NCBI GenBank assembly: GCA_964243295.1
Contig: CAXTEJ010000024.1
Location: forward strand, 1-53,738
Origin: CAXTEJ01 sp964243295
Lineage (GTDB): Bacteria > Actinomycetota > Actinomycetes > Actinomycetales > Angustibacteraceae
Length of the DNA stretch: 53,738 nt
Direction: 5' to 3'
In this document: piece after piece, positions 26,008 to 35,340 of the stretch
Layout: each line of letters begins with the position of its first letter
Numbering within the stretch: position 1 is the stretch's first letter
Notes under the pieces: model-generated
What the model was told of the DNA's origin: nothing
The model's database searches: none
What the model saw: only the letters and a program-made list of their open reading frames with translations
Position numbers and translations under genes: made by a program

Positions 26008-29000
26008 CTAGGCCGGCGCGTGCAGGTGCAGCGTCGAGCCGGTGCGGGTCTTGCGCACCTCCAGCTGGGACGGGATGCGCGCCCGCAGGTCGGCGACGTG
26101 GCTGACCAGCCCGACGGCGCGACCACCGCCGCGCAGGTCGTCGAGCACCGCCATGACCTCCTCGAGCGTCTCCTCGTCGAGGCTGCCGAAGCCCTCGTCG
26201 ACGAACAGCGTCTCGATCACGCCACCGCCTGCCTCGGCCTGCACGACGTCGGCCAGCCCGAGCGCGAGGGCCAGCGACGCGAGGAACGACTCGCCGCCGC
26301 TGAGCGTGGCGGTGTCACGCTCGACACCGGTCCAGGCGTCGACCACGCGCAGCCCGAGGCCACTGCGGCCTCCGCCCTTGGCCCGCTCGTCGCTGTGCAC
26401 CAACGCGTAACGGCCGTCCGACATCGCCCCGAGCCGCTCGGTGGCGGCTGCGGCGACCTCCTCCAACCTGGCCGCCAGCACGTAGGCCGACAGCCGCATG
26501 CGCAGGGTGTTGCCGCCGCCGGTGCCCGCGACGCAGCCCGCGAGCTCGTCGGCCCGCTGGTGATGCTCGCGCAGCGGCGCGTCGCTGTCCTGCGCGGCCA
26601 CCAGCTGGCGGTGCAGCTCACCCAGCCGCCGGACGGCGTCACGAGCCAGCGCGGCCGACGACGCGCTGCGCTGCAGGCTCGCATCGGCCACCGCGACGGC
26701 CGCCCGCGTCTCGGCGAGGTCGGGCTCGGGCAGGCCGGCCACGCCGCGCAGGTCGGCTGCAGCGAGCACCGCGACGAGGTCGCCACGGGCACGCTCGCGC
26801 TCGTCGACCACGTCGGCGAGCGCGGCGAGCTGAGCCGGCGGCAGCAGGTCGCCGCGGGCCGTCGCCGCGTCGGCGACCCCGCACTCGTCCAGGGCGACCG
26901 CGAGGTGCTGCAGCTGCTCCGCGAGCACCGCATCGGCCGCCTCGACCACGGCCCGGGCGTCGAGCAGCGCCTCGGCGGCGGCCAGGGCCTCACGCACCCG
27001 AGCCGCACGCGAGGCGACGTCGGCGTCCTTGCCCCGCAGGCCGTCAAGCTCGCCCGCGAGGGTCGACACCTGCTCGCCGACCTCGACCAGCGCGGCGCTG
27101 CACTGCGCTTCGACCGCGCCCCAGCGCTGCACCTCGGCCTCAGCCGCCGCTCGCCCGGCTTCAGCGGCGGTCGCGGCTGCGGTCTGGCGCACGCAGTCGG
27201 CTCGCGCCTGCTCGGCCGCCGCCAACCGGGCCTGCGCCGACGCCAGCGCGGCCCTGGCGGCCGGCTCGTCGGCACCGCCGGTGCGGTCGAGCAGCTCGAC
27301 GACCCGGGCGTCGAGCCGGGCGAGGTAGTGATCGGCGCGGGCCCGCGCGAGCCTGCTCGTCTCGGCGGCCGCCAGCGCGTCGGCCTCCTGCTGACGGCCG
27401 ACGTGTGCGGGGCCGCGGGGTGCGAGCGCCGGGTGCACCGTGCTGCCGCACACCAGGCAGGCGTCGCCGTCGGCCAGGCCGGCCGCGAGCTCACCGGCGT
27501 AGGACTCCAGGCGCTGCTCGCGCACAGCCAGCAGGTGCTCTCGCGCGGCCTGGTCGACGTCGACGGCCGCCGCGCGGGCGAGCTCGGCCGCGCCGTGCTC
27601 GACGTGAGCGCGCGCCAGAGCCTCGACCAGGCTCACCAGCTCGGCAGCGGCTCGCTGTGCCTCGGCCGCCGGCTCGACGTCGGCCGCGGCCACGGCCACG
27701 GCCTGCTGGGCCGTGCGGGCGTCGGCGAGATCGGTCGCCGCCTGCTCACGGCTCGAGCGCGCGCCGGCCAGCCGCTCGTGGGCGTCGCGGCGCTCGGCGG
27801 TGAGGGCCGCGTGGCGGGCCCGCAGGTCGGCGAGGTCGGCGACCCGCCCCTCGGCGGCGGTCAGGGCCGCGAGTACCTCGCGGTGGTGGGTGACCACGAG
27901 CTGGACGGCCTCGCTGGTGGCCCGTCGGCGGGGATGGAGGTCGCGAAACCGCTCGACCGCCGTCTCGACGGCATCCTGCGCCGACGCCAGCCGTCGTGCG
28001 GTTGCGTCAGCGGCCGCGAGCAGCCCGGCGACGGGCGCGGACCGTCGCGCCGCGGTGAGCCGGCGCACCGCCTCGTCGTGGCCCTCGCTGACCGCGTCCA
28101 GGTCGGCCAGCTGGGCGGTGGCCACCGACCACCGCAGCCGGCGGGCGGCCAGGTCGGTGGCGTCGGCGAGCCTGGCTCGGGCCGCGGCAGCAAGCTCGGT
28201 GCCGCTCTCCAGCCTCACCTGCGCGGACCGGGCCAGCGCGGTGGCCCGCTCGAGCAGCACCCCGGAGCGCTGCGCAGGCTTGAGCTCGCCGAGGTCGTCG
28301 GGCACCCACGAGGGTGCCCCGCCGGCACTCTCGTCGGTCTCGTCGGTCTCAGGCAGCCCGGCGAAGGCCTCGCCCGCGCGGGCCAGCAGCTCGGCCACCC
28401 GCCGGTCGGCGTCCTCGACCGCTGCCGCCAGGCGCCGGCGCTCGTCGGCCAGCCACGACTCGGCGCCGGCGAACCGGTCGATGTCGAACAGCCGCGACAG
28501 CAGCACGCGCCGCTGCTCGGCGTCGGCGCGCAGGAAGGCGGCGAAGTCGCCCTGGGGGAGGAGCACCACCTTGGTGAACTGCTCGTGCCCCATGCCGAGC
28601 AGGTCGAGCAGCAGCTGCGCCGCCTCGTCGTTGCGGGTGGTCAGCCCGGCCCAGGCGCCGTCGACCCACTCACGCACGTGGGTGCTGGCGGGCTGCGTGG
28701 TCGTGCCGGCACCCCGGCGCTTGGGTCGCACCCACTCGGGGCGGCGCGAGACCTCCAGCCGGCGGCCGCCGACCGTGGCCTCCAGCACGACCGAGGGCGC
28801 GAGGTCGTCGGCGGCGTGGTCGCTGCGCACCCGCAGCCGCGCCCCGGCGCGGGCGCCCGGCACCTGGCCGTAGAGGGCGAAGCAGACGGCGTCCAGGACG
28901 CTGGTCTTGCCGGCACCGGTGGCGCCGTGCAGCAGGAACAGCCCGCCGGCGGCCAGGGCGTCGAAGTCGACGACCTGGGTCGTGGCGAAGGGCCCGAACG

Positions 29001-29028
29001 CGGTCATGGTCAGCCGGTGCAGCCTCAT
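26008..29028 (-). CDS. sbcC: Exonuclease SbcC (Rad50-like ATPase subunit)
   Basis: ATPase subunit of the SbcCD nuclease, which processes hairpins and DNA ends. The N-terminal ATPase lobe includes FGPFATTQVVDFDALAAGGL and the P-loop HGATGAGKTSVLDAVCFALY. Two long coiled-coil arms flank a zinc hook (CLVC, Cys524 and Cys527). The C-terminal lobe has LSGGESFLASLALALGLADV and TLFVDEGFGSLDEETLEEV (Walker B). It has 1006 residues from ATG 29028, which overlaps the sbcD stop. The in-frame extension to 29307 overlaps sbcD and is rejected. Confidence 0.95.
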   Translation of the reverse strand: MRLHRLTMTAFGPFATTQVVDFDALAAGGLFLLHGATGAGKTSVLDAVCFALYGQVPGARAGARLRVRSDHAADDLAPSVVLEATVGGRRLEVSRRPEWVRPKRRGAGTTTQPASTHVREWVDGAWAGLTTRNDEAAQLLLDLLGMGHEQFTKVVLLPQGDFAAFLRADAEQRRVLLSRLFDIDRFAGAESWLADERRRLAAAVEDADRRVAELLARAGEAFAGLPETDETDESAGGAPSWVPDDLGELKPAQRSGVLLERATALARSAQVRLESGTELAAAARARLADATDLAARRLRWSVATAQLADLDAVSEGHDEAVRRLTAARRSAPVAGLLAAADATARRLASAQDAVETAVERFRDLHPRRRATSEAVQLVVTHHREVLAALTAAEGRVADLADLRARHAALTAERRDAHERLAGARSSREQAATDLADARTAQQAVAVAAADVEPAAEAQRAAAELVSLVEALARAHVEHGAAELARAAAVDVDQAAREHLLAVREQRLESYAGELAAGLADGDACLVCGSTVHPALAPRGPAHVGRQQEADALAAAETSRLARARADHYLARLDARVVELLDRTGGADEPAARAALASAQARLAAAEQARADCVRQTAAATAAEAGRAAAEAEVQRWGAVEAQCSAALVEVGEQVSTLAGELDGLRGKDADVASRAARVREALAAAEALLDARAVVEAADAVLAEQLQHLAVALDECGVADAATARGDLLPPAQLAALADVVDERERARGDLVAVLAAADLRGVAGLPEPDLAETRAAVAVADASLQRSASSAALARDAVRRLGELHRQLVAAQDSDAPLREHHQRADELAGCVAGTGGGNTLRMRLSAYVLAARLEEVAAAATERLGAMSDGRYALVHSDERAKGGGRSGLGLRVVDAWTGVERDTATLSGGESFLASLALALGLADVVQAEAGGGVIETLFVDEGFGSLDEETLEEVMAVLDDLRGGGRAVGLVSHVADLRARIPSQLEVRKTRTGSTLHLHAPA

Positions 29029-30185
29029 GCCGCGCTCCCCTCGCGCTCGGCGGCGACGCGTGCCTGCTCGAGCGCCTGGCCCAGCAGGGCCGCCTCGCCG
29101 TCGTCGGGACCGACGCCCCGCACGTGCTCGACGAAGCCGCAGCACACGTCCATGTCGCTGCGGCCGCGCACGCGGGAGGCGTAGTCGCGGGCGGTCGCCG
29201 TGCCCCCCTGCGGCTCGAACGCCAGGCTGAGGGTGTGGGGGAAGCGCCGCTCGACGCGGGCCATGGCGCCGCGCGGGCGCACGGCGTCGGTCAGCACCAC
29301 CTGGCACCAGGCGTCTTCGGCGGCCGCGAGGTCGGGGTCGGCGAGCAGCACGTCGAGCTCACCGCGCAGCACGGCCAGCGGGCGCGGCACGGGCGCGAGC
29401 ACCTCGGTCACCGACGTCACTCCGTGGGCACCGAGGTCGACCAGCCAGGACCCCTTGTGGTGGCGGGCCTCGGAGAAGGAGTAGGCCAGCGGAGAACCGC
29501 TGTAGCGCACCGTCTCGGCCAGGCGCTGGCGGCCGTGCAGGTGGCCGAGCGCGACGTAGTCGACGCCGTCGAAGACCTGCGAGGGCACCGAGCCGACGCC
29601 GCCGACGCTGATGTCGCGCTCCGAGTCGCTGGGCGCACCGCCGACGACGAAGGCGTGGGCCGCGACCAGCGACCGGGTGCCGGCGCGGCGGCGGGCCAGA
29701 TCGGCGCGCACCCGCGCCATGGCGTGCGCGAGGACGGCCTCGTGGCTGCGGCCACCGGCGCCGAGCTCGTCCGCGCACAGCGCCGGCTCGAGGTAGGGCA
29801 GACCGTAGAGCGCGACGGGGCCGTGCGCGTCGTCCAGCAGCACCGGTCGGGCGAGGTCGGTCACGGCGGTGCGCAGGTGCACGCCACCGAGCTGCAGCAC
29901 CTCGGCGGCGAAGCCGAGGCGGCGAGCGGAGTCGTGGTTGCCGCTGGTCAGCAGCAGCTCGGCGCCCGCCGACCGCAGCCGGGCGAGCGCGTCGCCGAGC
30001 AGCGCGACGGTGTCGACCGAGGGCAGGGCGCGGTCGTAGACGTCGCCCGCGACGACCAGGACGTCGACGGCCTCGTCCCGCACGACCTCGACCAGGTGGT
30101 CGAGGAAGCGTGCCTGGTGCTCGAGCATGCCGACGCGGTGGAAGCTGCGCCCGAGATGCCAGTCGGAGGTGTGCAGGATGCGCAT
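29025..30185 (-). CDS. sbcD: Exonuclease SbcD (Mre11-like nuclease subunit)
   Basis: Manganese-dependent nuclease of SbcCD. Metallophosphatase motifs are HTSDWHLGRS near residue 4, VAGDVYDRALPS, TSGNHDSARRLGF, and HAFVVGG followed by LGHLHGRQ. 386 residues, with a C-terminal SbcC-binding region. I chose ATG 30185 because MRILHTSDWHLG is the normal N-terminus; the longer frame to 30227 is not conserved. It is cotranscribed with sbcC through an ATGA overlap. Confidence 0.95.
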   Translation of the reverse strand: MRILHTSDWHLGRSFHRVGMLEHQARFLDHLVEVVRDEAVDVLVVAGDVYDRALPSVDTVALLGDALARLRSAGAELLLTSGNHDSARRLGFAAEVLQLGGVHLRTAVTDLARPVLLDDAHGPVALYGLPYLEPALCADELGAGGRSHEAVLAHAMARVRADLARRRAGTRSLVAAHAFVVGGAPSDSERDISVGGVGSVPSQVFDGVDYVALGHLHGRQRLAETVRYSGSPLAYSFSEARHHKGSWLVDLGAHGVTSVTEVLAPVPRPLAVLRGELDVLLADPDLAAAEDAWCQVVLTDAVRPRGAMARVERRFPHTLSLAFEPQGGTATARDYASRVRGRSDMDVCCGFVEHVRGVGPDDGEAALLGQALEQARVAAEREGSAA

Positions 30186-30332
30186 GCCGCGACTGTAAGG
30201 ACGACCACCGACAATCGGCGTGAGCACGCGCCCGGGACGCGCGCGGCGGCCCGGCCGGGCGACTTGGGCGAGCGCGTCGGCAGCGGTGCGCCGGGCTGTC
30301 GCCCGGGTGCGTCGCGTGGTTGGGTCATGCGC

Positions 30333-30371
30333 ATGGGTGACAGCGATGGGTGACAGCGATGGGTGACGAGG
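30333..30371 (+). repeat. Three tandem 13-bp units at the start of the GCS-like gene
   Basis: ATGGGTGACAGCG at 30333 and 30346, and a third unit from 30359 reading ATGGGTGACGAGG. Since 13 is not a multiple of three, the three ATGs lie in three different frames. The first two each open a 6-codon frame (MGDSDG, then stop); the second such frame ends at 30366, overlapping the third ATG, which is the main start. Confidence 0.9.
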
Positions 30372-31846
30372 TCCGGGCCGCGACGTACACGCGAGAGCAG
30401 CGCCAGCGGTACCGCGAGAAGGTGCGGCAGTGCCTCGACGTGTTCGAGCGCATGCTGTCGGAGTCGTCCTTCGACGACGCCCAGCCGCTGACCGGGCTCG
30501 AGATCGAGCTCAACCTGGTCGACGCCGACCTCAGCCCCGCGATGGTCAACGCCGCCGTCCTCGCGAGCATCGCCGACCCCGACTACCAGACCGAGCTCGG
30601 GCAGTACAACATCGAGCTCAACGTCAGCCCGCGCACCCTCGACGGTGACGCGCTGCTCGTGCTCGAGGACCAGCTGCGTGACAGCCTCAACGCCGCCGAG
30701 CACAAGGCCAACCTCGAGGGCGGCCACATCGTGATGATCGGCATCCTGCCGACCGTCATGCCCGAGCACTTCCACACCGACTGGATGAGCGCCAACGCCC
30801 GCTACGCCGCGCTCAACGAGTCGGTGTTCGCGGCCCGCGGCGAGGACCTGCTCATCGACATCACGGCACCGACCGGCGGCGAGCGGGTCACGGCGTATGC
30901 CGACACCATCGCCCCCGAGAGCGCCTGCACGTCTGTGCAGCTGCACCTGCAGGTGACGCCGCAGACCTTCGCGCCGACGTGGAACGCCGCCCAGGCCCTG
31001 CTCGGGCCGCAGCTCGCGATGGGCGCCAACTCGCCCTACCTGTTCGGACGACGGCTGTGGGCCGAGACGCGCACCGAGCTGTTCCTGCAGGCGACCGACA
31101 CCCGGGCCATCGAGCTGAAGAACCAGGGCGTGCGGCCGCGCGTCTACTTCGGCGACCGCTGGATCACCTCGATCTTCGACCTGTTCGAGGAGAACGTGCG
31201 CTACTTCCCAGCGCTGCTCCCCGAGGTGTCAGAGGAGGACCCGGTCGCCGTCCTGGACGCCGGGGGTGCACCGCGGATGCAGGAGCTGCGGCTGCACAAC
31301 GGCACGGTCTACCGCTGGAACCGCCCGATCTACGACACCGTCGGGGGCCGGCCGCACGTGCGGGTCGAGAACCGGGTGCTGCCGGCCGGGCCGACGGCCG
31401 TCGACGTGCTCGCCAACGCCGCCTTCTACTTCGGGGCCATGCGCGTGCTCACGACCGAGGACCGGCCGGTCTGGACCAAGATGAGCTTCGCCACCGCCGA
31501 GGCCAACTTCGTCGAGTGCGCCCGCCGCGGCATGTCGGCCTCGGTCTACTGGCCCGGTCTCGGCGACCTGCCGGCCGAGGAGCTCGTGCTGCGCCACCTG
31601 CTGCCCATGGCCCATGCGGGGCTCGAGCAGTGGGGCGTCTCGGCGGCTGCCCGTGAGCGCTACCTCGGCGTCATCGAGGGCCGCTGCAAGACCGGCCGCA
31701 ACGGCGCCGAGTGGCAGGTCGCCACCGTCGAGGCCCTCGAGGCCCGCGGGCACGACCGGCTGTCGGCCATCCGCGAGATGCTGCGCCGCTACGCAGTCGG
31801 CATGCACGACAACCAGCCGGTGCACACCTGGGACGTGCCGCGGTAG
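30359..31846 (+). CDS. Glutamate-cysteine ligase-like (GCS2 family) carboxylate-amine ligase
   Basis: 495 residues. Family blocks include PLTGLEIELNLVD, YNIELNVSPRTLDGDALLVL (metal and substrate Glu/Asn), then YADTIAPESACTSVQLHLQV and GANSPYLFGRRLWAETRTEL. VRVENRVLPAGPTAVD is near the C-terminus. Relatives ligate an amino acid to glutamate or to another carboxylate with ATP. It resembles the large actinobacterial GCS-like group more than the mycothiol-pathway MshC or EgtA, so the product is uncertain. The ATG at 30359 is preferred; a GTG at 30350 is also in frame. No clear Shine-Dalgarno, and the start sits in a 13-bp repeat. Confidence 0.85.
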   Translation: MGDEVRAATYTREQRQRYREKVRQCLDVFERMLSESSFDDAQPLTGLEIELNLVDADLSPAMVNAAVLASIADPDYQTELGQYNIELNVSPRTLDGDALLVLEDQLRDSLNAAEHKANLEGGHIVMIGILPTVMPEHFHTDWMSANARYAALNESVFAARGEDLLIDITAPTGGERVTAYADTIAPESACTSVQLHLQVTPQTFAPTWNAAQALLGPQLAMGANSPYLFGRRLWAETRTELFLQATDTRAIELKNQGVRPRVYFGDRWITSIFDLFEENVRYFPALLPEVSEEDPVAVLDAGGAPRMQELRLHNGTVYRWNRPIYDTVGGRPHVRVENRVLPAGPTAVDVLANAAFYFGAMRVLTTEDRPVWTKMSFATAEANFVECARRGMSASVYWPGLGDLPAEELVLRHLLPMAHAGLEQWGVSAAARERYLGVIEGRCKTGRNGAEWQVATVEALEARGHDRLSAIREMLRRYAVGMHDNQPVHTWDVPR

Positions 31847-31910
31847 GCGGACCGTTCTGCCGTCGGCTTACACCCTTGCGTTCATCGTCGTGTAATCGTG
31901 TAATTGCTGC

Positions 31911-32423
31911 ATGAGCGATTCAGCGCAGGTGCAGGCATGGCTGGCAGGGCGGCTGCCCGACGAGTGGTTCGAGGGCGCACCCTCGGTCTCGGTCGACCGC
32001 GAGGAGATCGTCGTGGTCGGCCGGTTGGCCGTCCCCGCGCTGGAGGACGGTGCCGACGAGGGTGCGGTACGACGCGCCGAAGCCGGGCGAATCAGCCGCT
32101 TTCGGGAGGAGACCCGCGGTGCGCGCATGCGCGTGGCCGACGAGGCGGAGGCGGCTTTCGGGCGCAAGGTCGCCTGGGGGGCCGAGTGCGGCCAGACCCG
32201 CACGCTGTTCACGAGTCTGGCGACGCCGGTGATGACACGGCTGCGCCAGCCGCAGCGGCAGGTGCTCGACACCCTGGTCGAGGCCGGGGTCGCGCGCACG
32301 CGGTCGGAGGCGATGGCGTGGTGCGTGCGGCTCGTCGGGCAGCACCAGCAGGACTGGATTGAGCAGCTGCGCGAGGCGCTCACCGCGGTCGAGCGCGCCC
32401 GCGCGACCGGCCCGGCGGCCTGA
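31911..32423 (+). CDS. Conserved actinobacterial protein of unknown function
   Basis: 170 residues, soluble, without signal peptide or membrane helix. Begins SAQVQAWLAGRLPDEWFEG and VSVDREEIVVVGRL. The centre is rich in Arg/Glu/Ala helix. The C-terminal part (LDTLVEAGVARTRSEAMAWC, then VRLVGQHQQDWIEQLREAL) looks like a ribbon-helix-helix or short helical hairpin followed by an amphipathic helix, perhaps a DNA- or protein-binding unit. Codon bias is like its neighbours. The ATG is 64 bp past the previous stop, after an AT-rich stretch (TGTAATCGTGTAAT) that may hold its promoter. Confidence 0.7.
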   Translation: MSDSAQVQAWLAGRLPDEWFEGAPSVSVDREEIVVVGRLAVPALEDGADEGAVRRAEAGRISRFREETRGARMRVADEAEAAFGRKVAWGAECGQTRTLFTSLATPVMTRLRQPQRQVLDTLVEAGVARTRSEAMAWCVRLVGQHQQDWIEQLREALTAVERARATGPAA

Positions 32424-32456
32424 ACGGAAGCATTCAAGCGCCGTCGGCGGCGGACC

Positions 32457-33080
32457 TCAGACGGGCACGTGCGCCACGGTGGCCGTGAGGTTCCAGTGCT
32501 GCACGGAGGGCAGCCCGTGGCCGTGGCTGAGCACGCAGACCCCCGCCGGGTCGAGCAGCAGCCGGGCGCCGGTGGCGGGCCCGGTGCCGAGCCAGCAGCC
32601 GGCGAGGATGCGCAACGAGTGCCCGTGCGCCACGAGCACCACGTCACCGTCGGGCAGCCGGTCGCGGACGTCGGCGAGCACCTGCTCCACGCGGGCACCG
32701 ACCTGCTGCAGGGTCTCGCCGGGAGTCTGACCCGGCACAACCCCGTTACCGAAGACGGTCCAGTCAGCACCGGCCTGCGCCTGGATCTGCTCGCTGGTCA
32801 GGCCCTCGTAGCCGCCGTAGTCCCACTCGACCAGCCGCGGCTCGGCCTGCGGCTTCAGACCCGCGAGCTCGGCGGTGCGCCACGCGCGGGCGAGCGGGCT
32901 GCTCAGGACGAGGGCCGGGGTGGTGCCGCCCAGCAGGTCGGCGACCAGGACGCCGGCCGCGTGGGCCTGACGCTCGCCCAGCTCGGTGAGGGGCACGTCG
33001 GTGAGCCCGGTGTGACGCCCGTCGCGCGCCCACTCGGTCTGGCCGTGACGCACCAGCAGCACCCTTCCCAGCGCGGCCAT
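32457..33080 (-). CDS. Histidine phosphatase (phosphoglycerate-mutase-like)
   Basis: 207 residues. It has the phosphohistidine motif LLVRHGQTEW (His12), the Glu segment VEWDYGGYEGLT, and the second catalytic His in VVLVAHGHSLRILAG. It probably dephosphorylates a small sugar or phosphate ester; phosphoglycerate mutase activity is unlikely from this small type. The ATG shares one base with the stop of the aldo/keto reductase upstream (TGATG). A longer in-frame start lies inside that gene and is rejected. Confidence 0.9.
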   Translation of the reverse strand: MAALGRVLLVRHGQTEWARDGRHTGLTDVPLTELGERQAHAAGVLVADLLGGTTPALVLSSPLARAWRTAELAGLKPQAEPRLVEWDYGGYEGLTSEQIQAQAGADWTVFGNGVVPGQTPGETLQQVGARVEQVLADVRDRLPDGDVVLVAHGHSLRILAGCWLGTGPATGARLLLDPAGVCVLSHGHGLPSVQHWNLTATVAHVPV

Positions 33081-34033
33081 CAGTAGCGCCCGCCGACCGG
33101 CGCGGGCAGGCCGTCGAGCGCAGCCAGCGCATCGGCGTCCAGCTGCAGCGAGGCGGCGGCGCTGTTCTCCGCCAGCCGCTCCGGGCGCCTGGTGCCGGGG
33201 ATGGGCACGACGTGCTCGCCCTGCGCCAGCGTCCACGCCAGGGCCACCTGCGCCGGTGTGGCCGACAGCCGCTCGGCGACCGCCCGCACCTCGTCGACGA
33301 TGGCCCCGTTGGCTGCCTGCGCCTCGTCGGTGAACCGGGGGAGCCCGGCGCGGAAGTCGTCGTCCTGCACCTTGGGCATGGTGCCGGTGAGGAACCCGCG
33401 GCCCAGCGGCGAGAAGGGGATGAAGCCGGCGCCGTGCTCGTGACACCAGGGCAGCACGTCGGCGAGGGCGTCGCGGGTCCACAGCGAGAGCTCGGACTGC
33501 ACGGTGGCCACGGGGTGGATGGCGTGCGCCTCGGCCAGCTGCTCGGCCGTGACCTCGCTCATGCCGAGGGCCCGCACCTTGCCTGCGGTGACCAGCTCGG
33601 CCAGCGCGCCCCACGTCTCGGCGAGCGGCACCTTCTCGTCCACGCGGTGCAGCTGGTAGAGGTCGATCACGTCGGTGCCGAGCCGCTGCAGCGAGGCGTC
33701 GCAGCCGGAGCGCACGTGCTCAGGGCGGCCGTCGCGCTCGATCGGGTGCCCGGCGCCCGCGGTGACCAGGCCCACCTTCGTCGCGAGGGTCGCCTCGTCG
33801 CGGCGCCCCGCCAGCGCCCGGCCCACGAGCTGCTCGTTGTGGAACGGCCCGTAGACGTCGGAGGTGTCGATCAGCGTCACCCCGGTGTCGAGCGCCGTGC
33901 GGATCAGCGCGACCGACTGCTCGTCGTCGCGCTCGGCCGGCGTGTAGGCCCACGACATGCCCATGCACCCCAGGCCGATCGCGCCGACCTCGGGTCCGTC
34001 CTGCCACAGCTGCCGTGCGGGGATCCTCGTCAT
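33080..34033 (-). CDS. Aldo/keto reductase
   Basis: NADPH-dependent reductase of a carbonyl compound, 317 residues in a TIM barrel. The catalytic tetrad is Asp56 and Tyr61 in LIDTSDVYGPFHNE, Lys86 in ATKVGL, and His129 in DLYQLHRVD. IPGTRRPERLAEN at the C-terminus binds the cofactor. It belongs to the AKR13/YajO-like group. Its start overlaps the stop of the elaA gene upstream (ATGA). Confidence 0.92.
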   Translation of the reverse strand: MTRIPARQLWQDGPEVGAIGLGCMGMSWAYTPAERDDEQSVALIRTALDTGVTLIDTSDVYGPFHNEQLVGRALAGRRDEATLATKVGLVTAGAGHPIERDGRPEHVRSGCDASLQRLGTDVIDLYQLHRVDEKVPLAETWGALAELVTAGKVRALGMSEVTAEQLAEAHAIHPVATVQSELSLWTRDALADVLPWCHEHGAGFIPFSPLGRGFLTGTMPKVQDDDFRAGLPRFTDEAQAANGAIVDEVRAVAERLSATPAQVALAWTLAQGEHVVPIPGTRRPERLAENSAAASLQLDADALAALDGLPAPVGGRY

Positions 34034-34488
34034 GGCACGACCGTAGGTGCCGGACGCCGCATGGGCACGTGGGGGATCCCGTCCTCGATGAACTCCCGCC
34101 CGTCCGCGGCGTAGCCGAAGCGGGCGTACCAGCCCCGAAGGTGGCTCTGCGCGTCGAGGACGGTCTCCACCGGGCCCAGGACTGCCAGCACGTCGGTGAG
34201 CAGACGGCCCGACAGGCCACGACCCCTGGCGTCGGCCCGCGTGCAGACCCGGCCGATCCGGCGCGTGCCACCCGGACCCGCGAGCACCCGCAGGACGGCG
34301 ACCGGCCCGCTGCCGTCGTCCAGCCAGGCGTGCAGGGAGGTCGGCTCGACGTCACGACCGTCGAGCTCGGGGTAAGGGCACAGCTGCTCGACGACGAACA
34401 CGTCGGTGCGCAAGCGCAGCAGCGCGTACAGCGTCGCGACGTCGAGGTCGGCGAAGCGCACGACGTGCAGGTCGGGTGGCGGGATCAC
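34030..34488 (-). CDS. elaA: GNAT N-acetyltransferase of the ElaA family
   Basis: 152 residues. The ElaA signature LYALLRLRTDVFVVEQLCPY and ELDGRDVEPTSLHAWL is clear. The acetyl-CoA loop ARGRGLSGRLL follows. The substrate is unknown. It is the first gene of a three-gene minus-strand operon with the aldo/keto reductase and histidine phosphatase, all overlapping by one to four bases. Confidence 0.9.
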   Translation of the reverse strand: MIPPPDLHVVRFADLDVATLYALLRLRTDVFVVEQLCPYPELDGRDVEPTSLHAWLDDGSGPVAVLRVLAGPGGTRRIGRVCTRADARGRGLSGRLLTDVLAVLGPVETVLDAQSHLRGWYARFGYAADGREFIEDGIPHVPMRRPAPTVVP

Positions 34489-34509
34489 CCCGCCATCCTG
34501 GCCCGGTCG

Positions 34510-34713
34510 CTACTTCTCGGTGAGCGCGGACTCCTTGTGGGCCGCGTGCTTGCCGGTCTTGCTCGACTCGACGACGAACATCGGGTCGTCCTTGGAGGCC
34601 TTGAAGTCGTTGCCCGCCAACGTGAAGTCGGATGTCTTGCGCTCGACGATCTTGCCCTCCGTCTCGCCCTGCGAGGTGTTCCAGGTGACCTTGGTCCCTT
34701 TGCTGAGCCTCAT
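34510..34713 (-). CDS. DUF2945 (hypervirulence-associated TUDOR-like) small protein
   Basis: 67 residues: KGTKVTWNTSQGETEGKIVE, then FKASKDDPMFVVESSKTGKH and AAHKESAL. This is the full DUF2945 pattern of a single SH3/TUDOR-like barrel. The biochemical role in bacteria is not established. It lies 21 bp upstream of elaA on the same strand and is probably in the same transcript. Confidence 0.9.
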   Translation of the reverse strand: MRLSKGTKVTWNTSQGETEGKIVERKTSDFTLAGNDFKASKDDPMFVVESSKTGKHAAHKESALTEK

Positions 34714-34821
34714 CGGGCGAGGCTAGCCAGCCCCGCACGCCCGGGCCCGGCATGGCGCGGAACGGGCTCACGCAACCCGAGACGGCTCCGGGCGCCCGCG
34801 CCGGTGACCTAGGGTCCCGGC

Positions 34822-35340
34822 ATGACCGTCTGGGTGGCGCTGCTGCGAGGCATCAACGTCGGCCCGACCACGCGGGTGCCGATGGCCGACCTCACGGCGG
34901 CGTACTCCGCGCTGGGGCTGGCCGACGTCCGGACGCACCTGCGCAGCGGCAACGTGGTCTTCGAGTCCGACCAGCGGCCCGACGAGGCGGCGCTGCAGGC
35001 TGCTGTCGAGGAGTCGACGGGGGTGTCGTCGCGCGTGCTGCTGCTCGACCGGGACGAGCTCGACCTGGTGGCGGACGCGTGCCCGTTGACCGACGTCGCG
35101 ACGGACCACTCGCGGCTGGTCGTCTCGTTCACCTCGGCACCGCCCGACGGGTCGGGTGCCCCCGACCCGGCCGCGATCGCTCCCGAGCTGCTCGTCGTCG
35201 GTGACAGGGCGGTCTACCAGTGGTGCCCTGCCGGCGTCTCGAACAGCCGTGTGCCGCTGGCGTTCTGGCGCGGCGTGGCCCCGCTGGTGACCGCGCGCAA
35301 CTGGCGGACGGTGACGGCGCTGCGCAGCATGTGCCGATGA
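34822..35340 (+). CDS. DUF1697 family protein
   Basis: 172 residues. VWVALLRGINVGP, RVPMADLTAAYSALGL and THLRSGNVVFES are the defining DUF1697 blocks. The C-terminal ARNWRTVTALRSMC is also typical. Function unknown. The stop overlaps the ATG of the hydroxylase downstream (ATGA), so the two are coupled. Confidence 0.9.
   Translation: MTVWVALLRGINVGPTTRVPMADLTAAYSALGLADVRTHLRSGNVVFESDQRPDEAALQAAVEESTGVSSRVLLLDRDELDLVADACPLTDVATDHSRLVVSFTSAPPDGSGAPDPAAIAPELLVVGDRAVYQWCPAGVSNSRVPLAFWRGVAPLVTARNWRTVTALRSMCR

Noticed and set aside
26020..29184. 1054-residue open frame on the plus strand
   Set aside because: Antisense shadow of sbcC with no family motif; sbcC has both ATPase lobes and a zinc hook.
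33081..33614. Extended start of the histidine phosphatase
   Set aside because: Lies inside the aldo/keto reductase gene; the RHG motif is correctly placed from ATG 33080.
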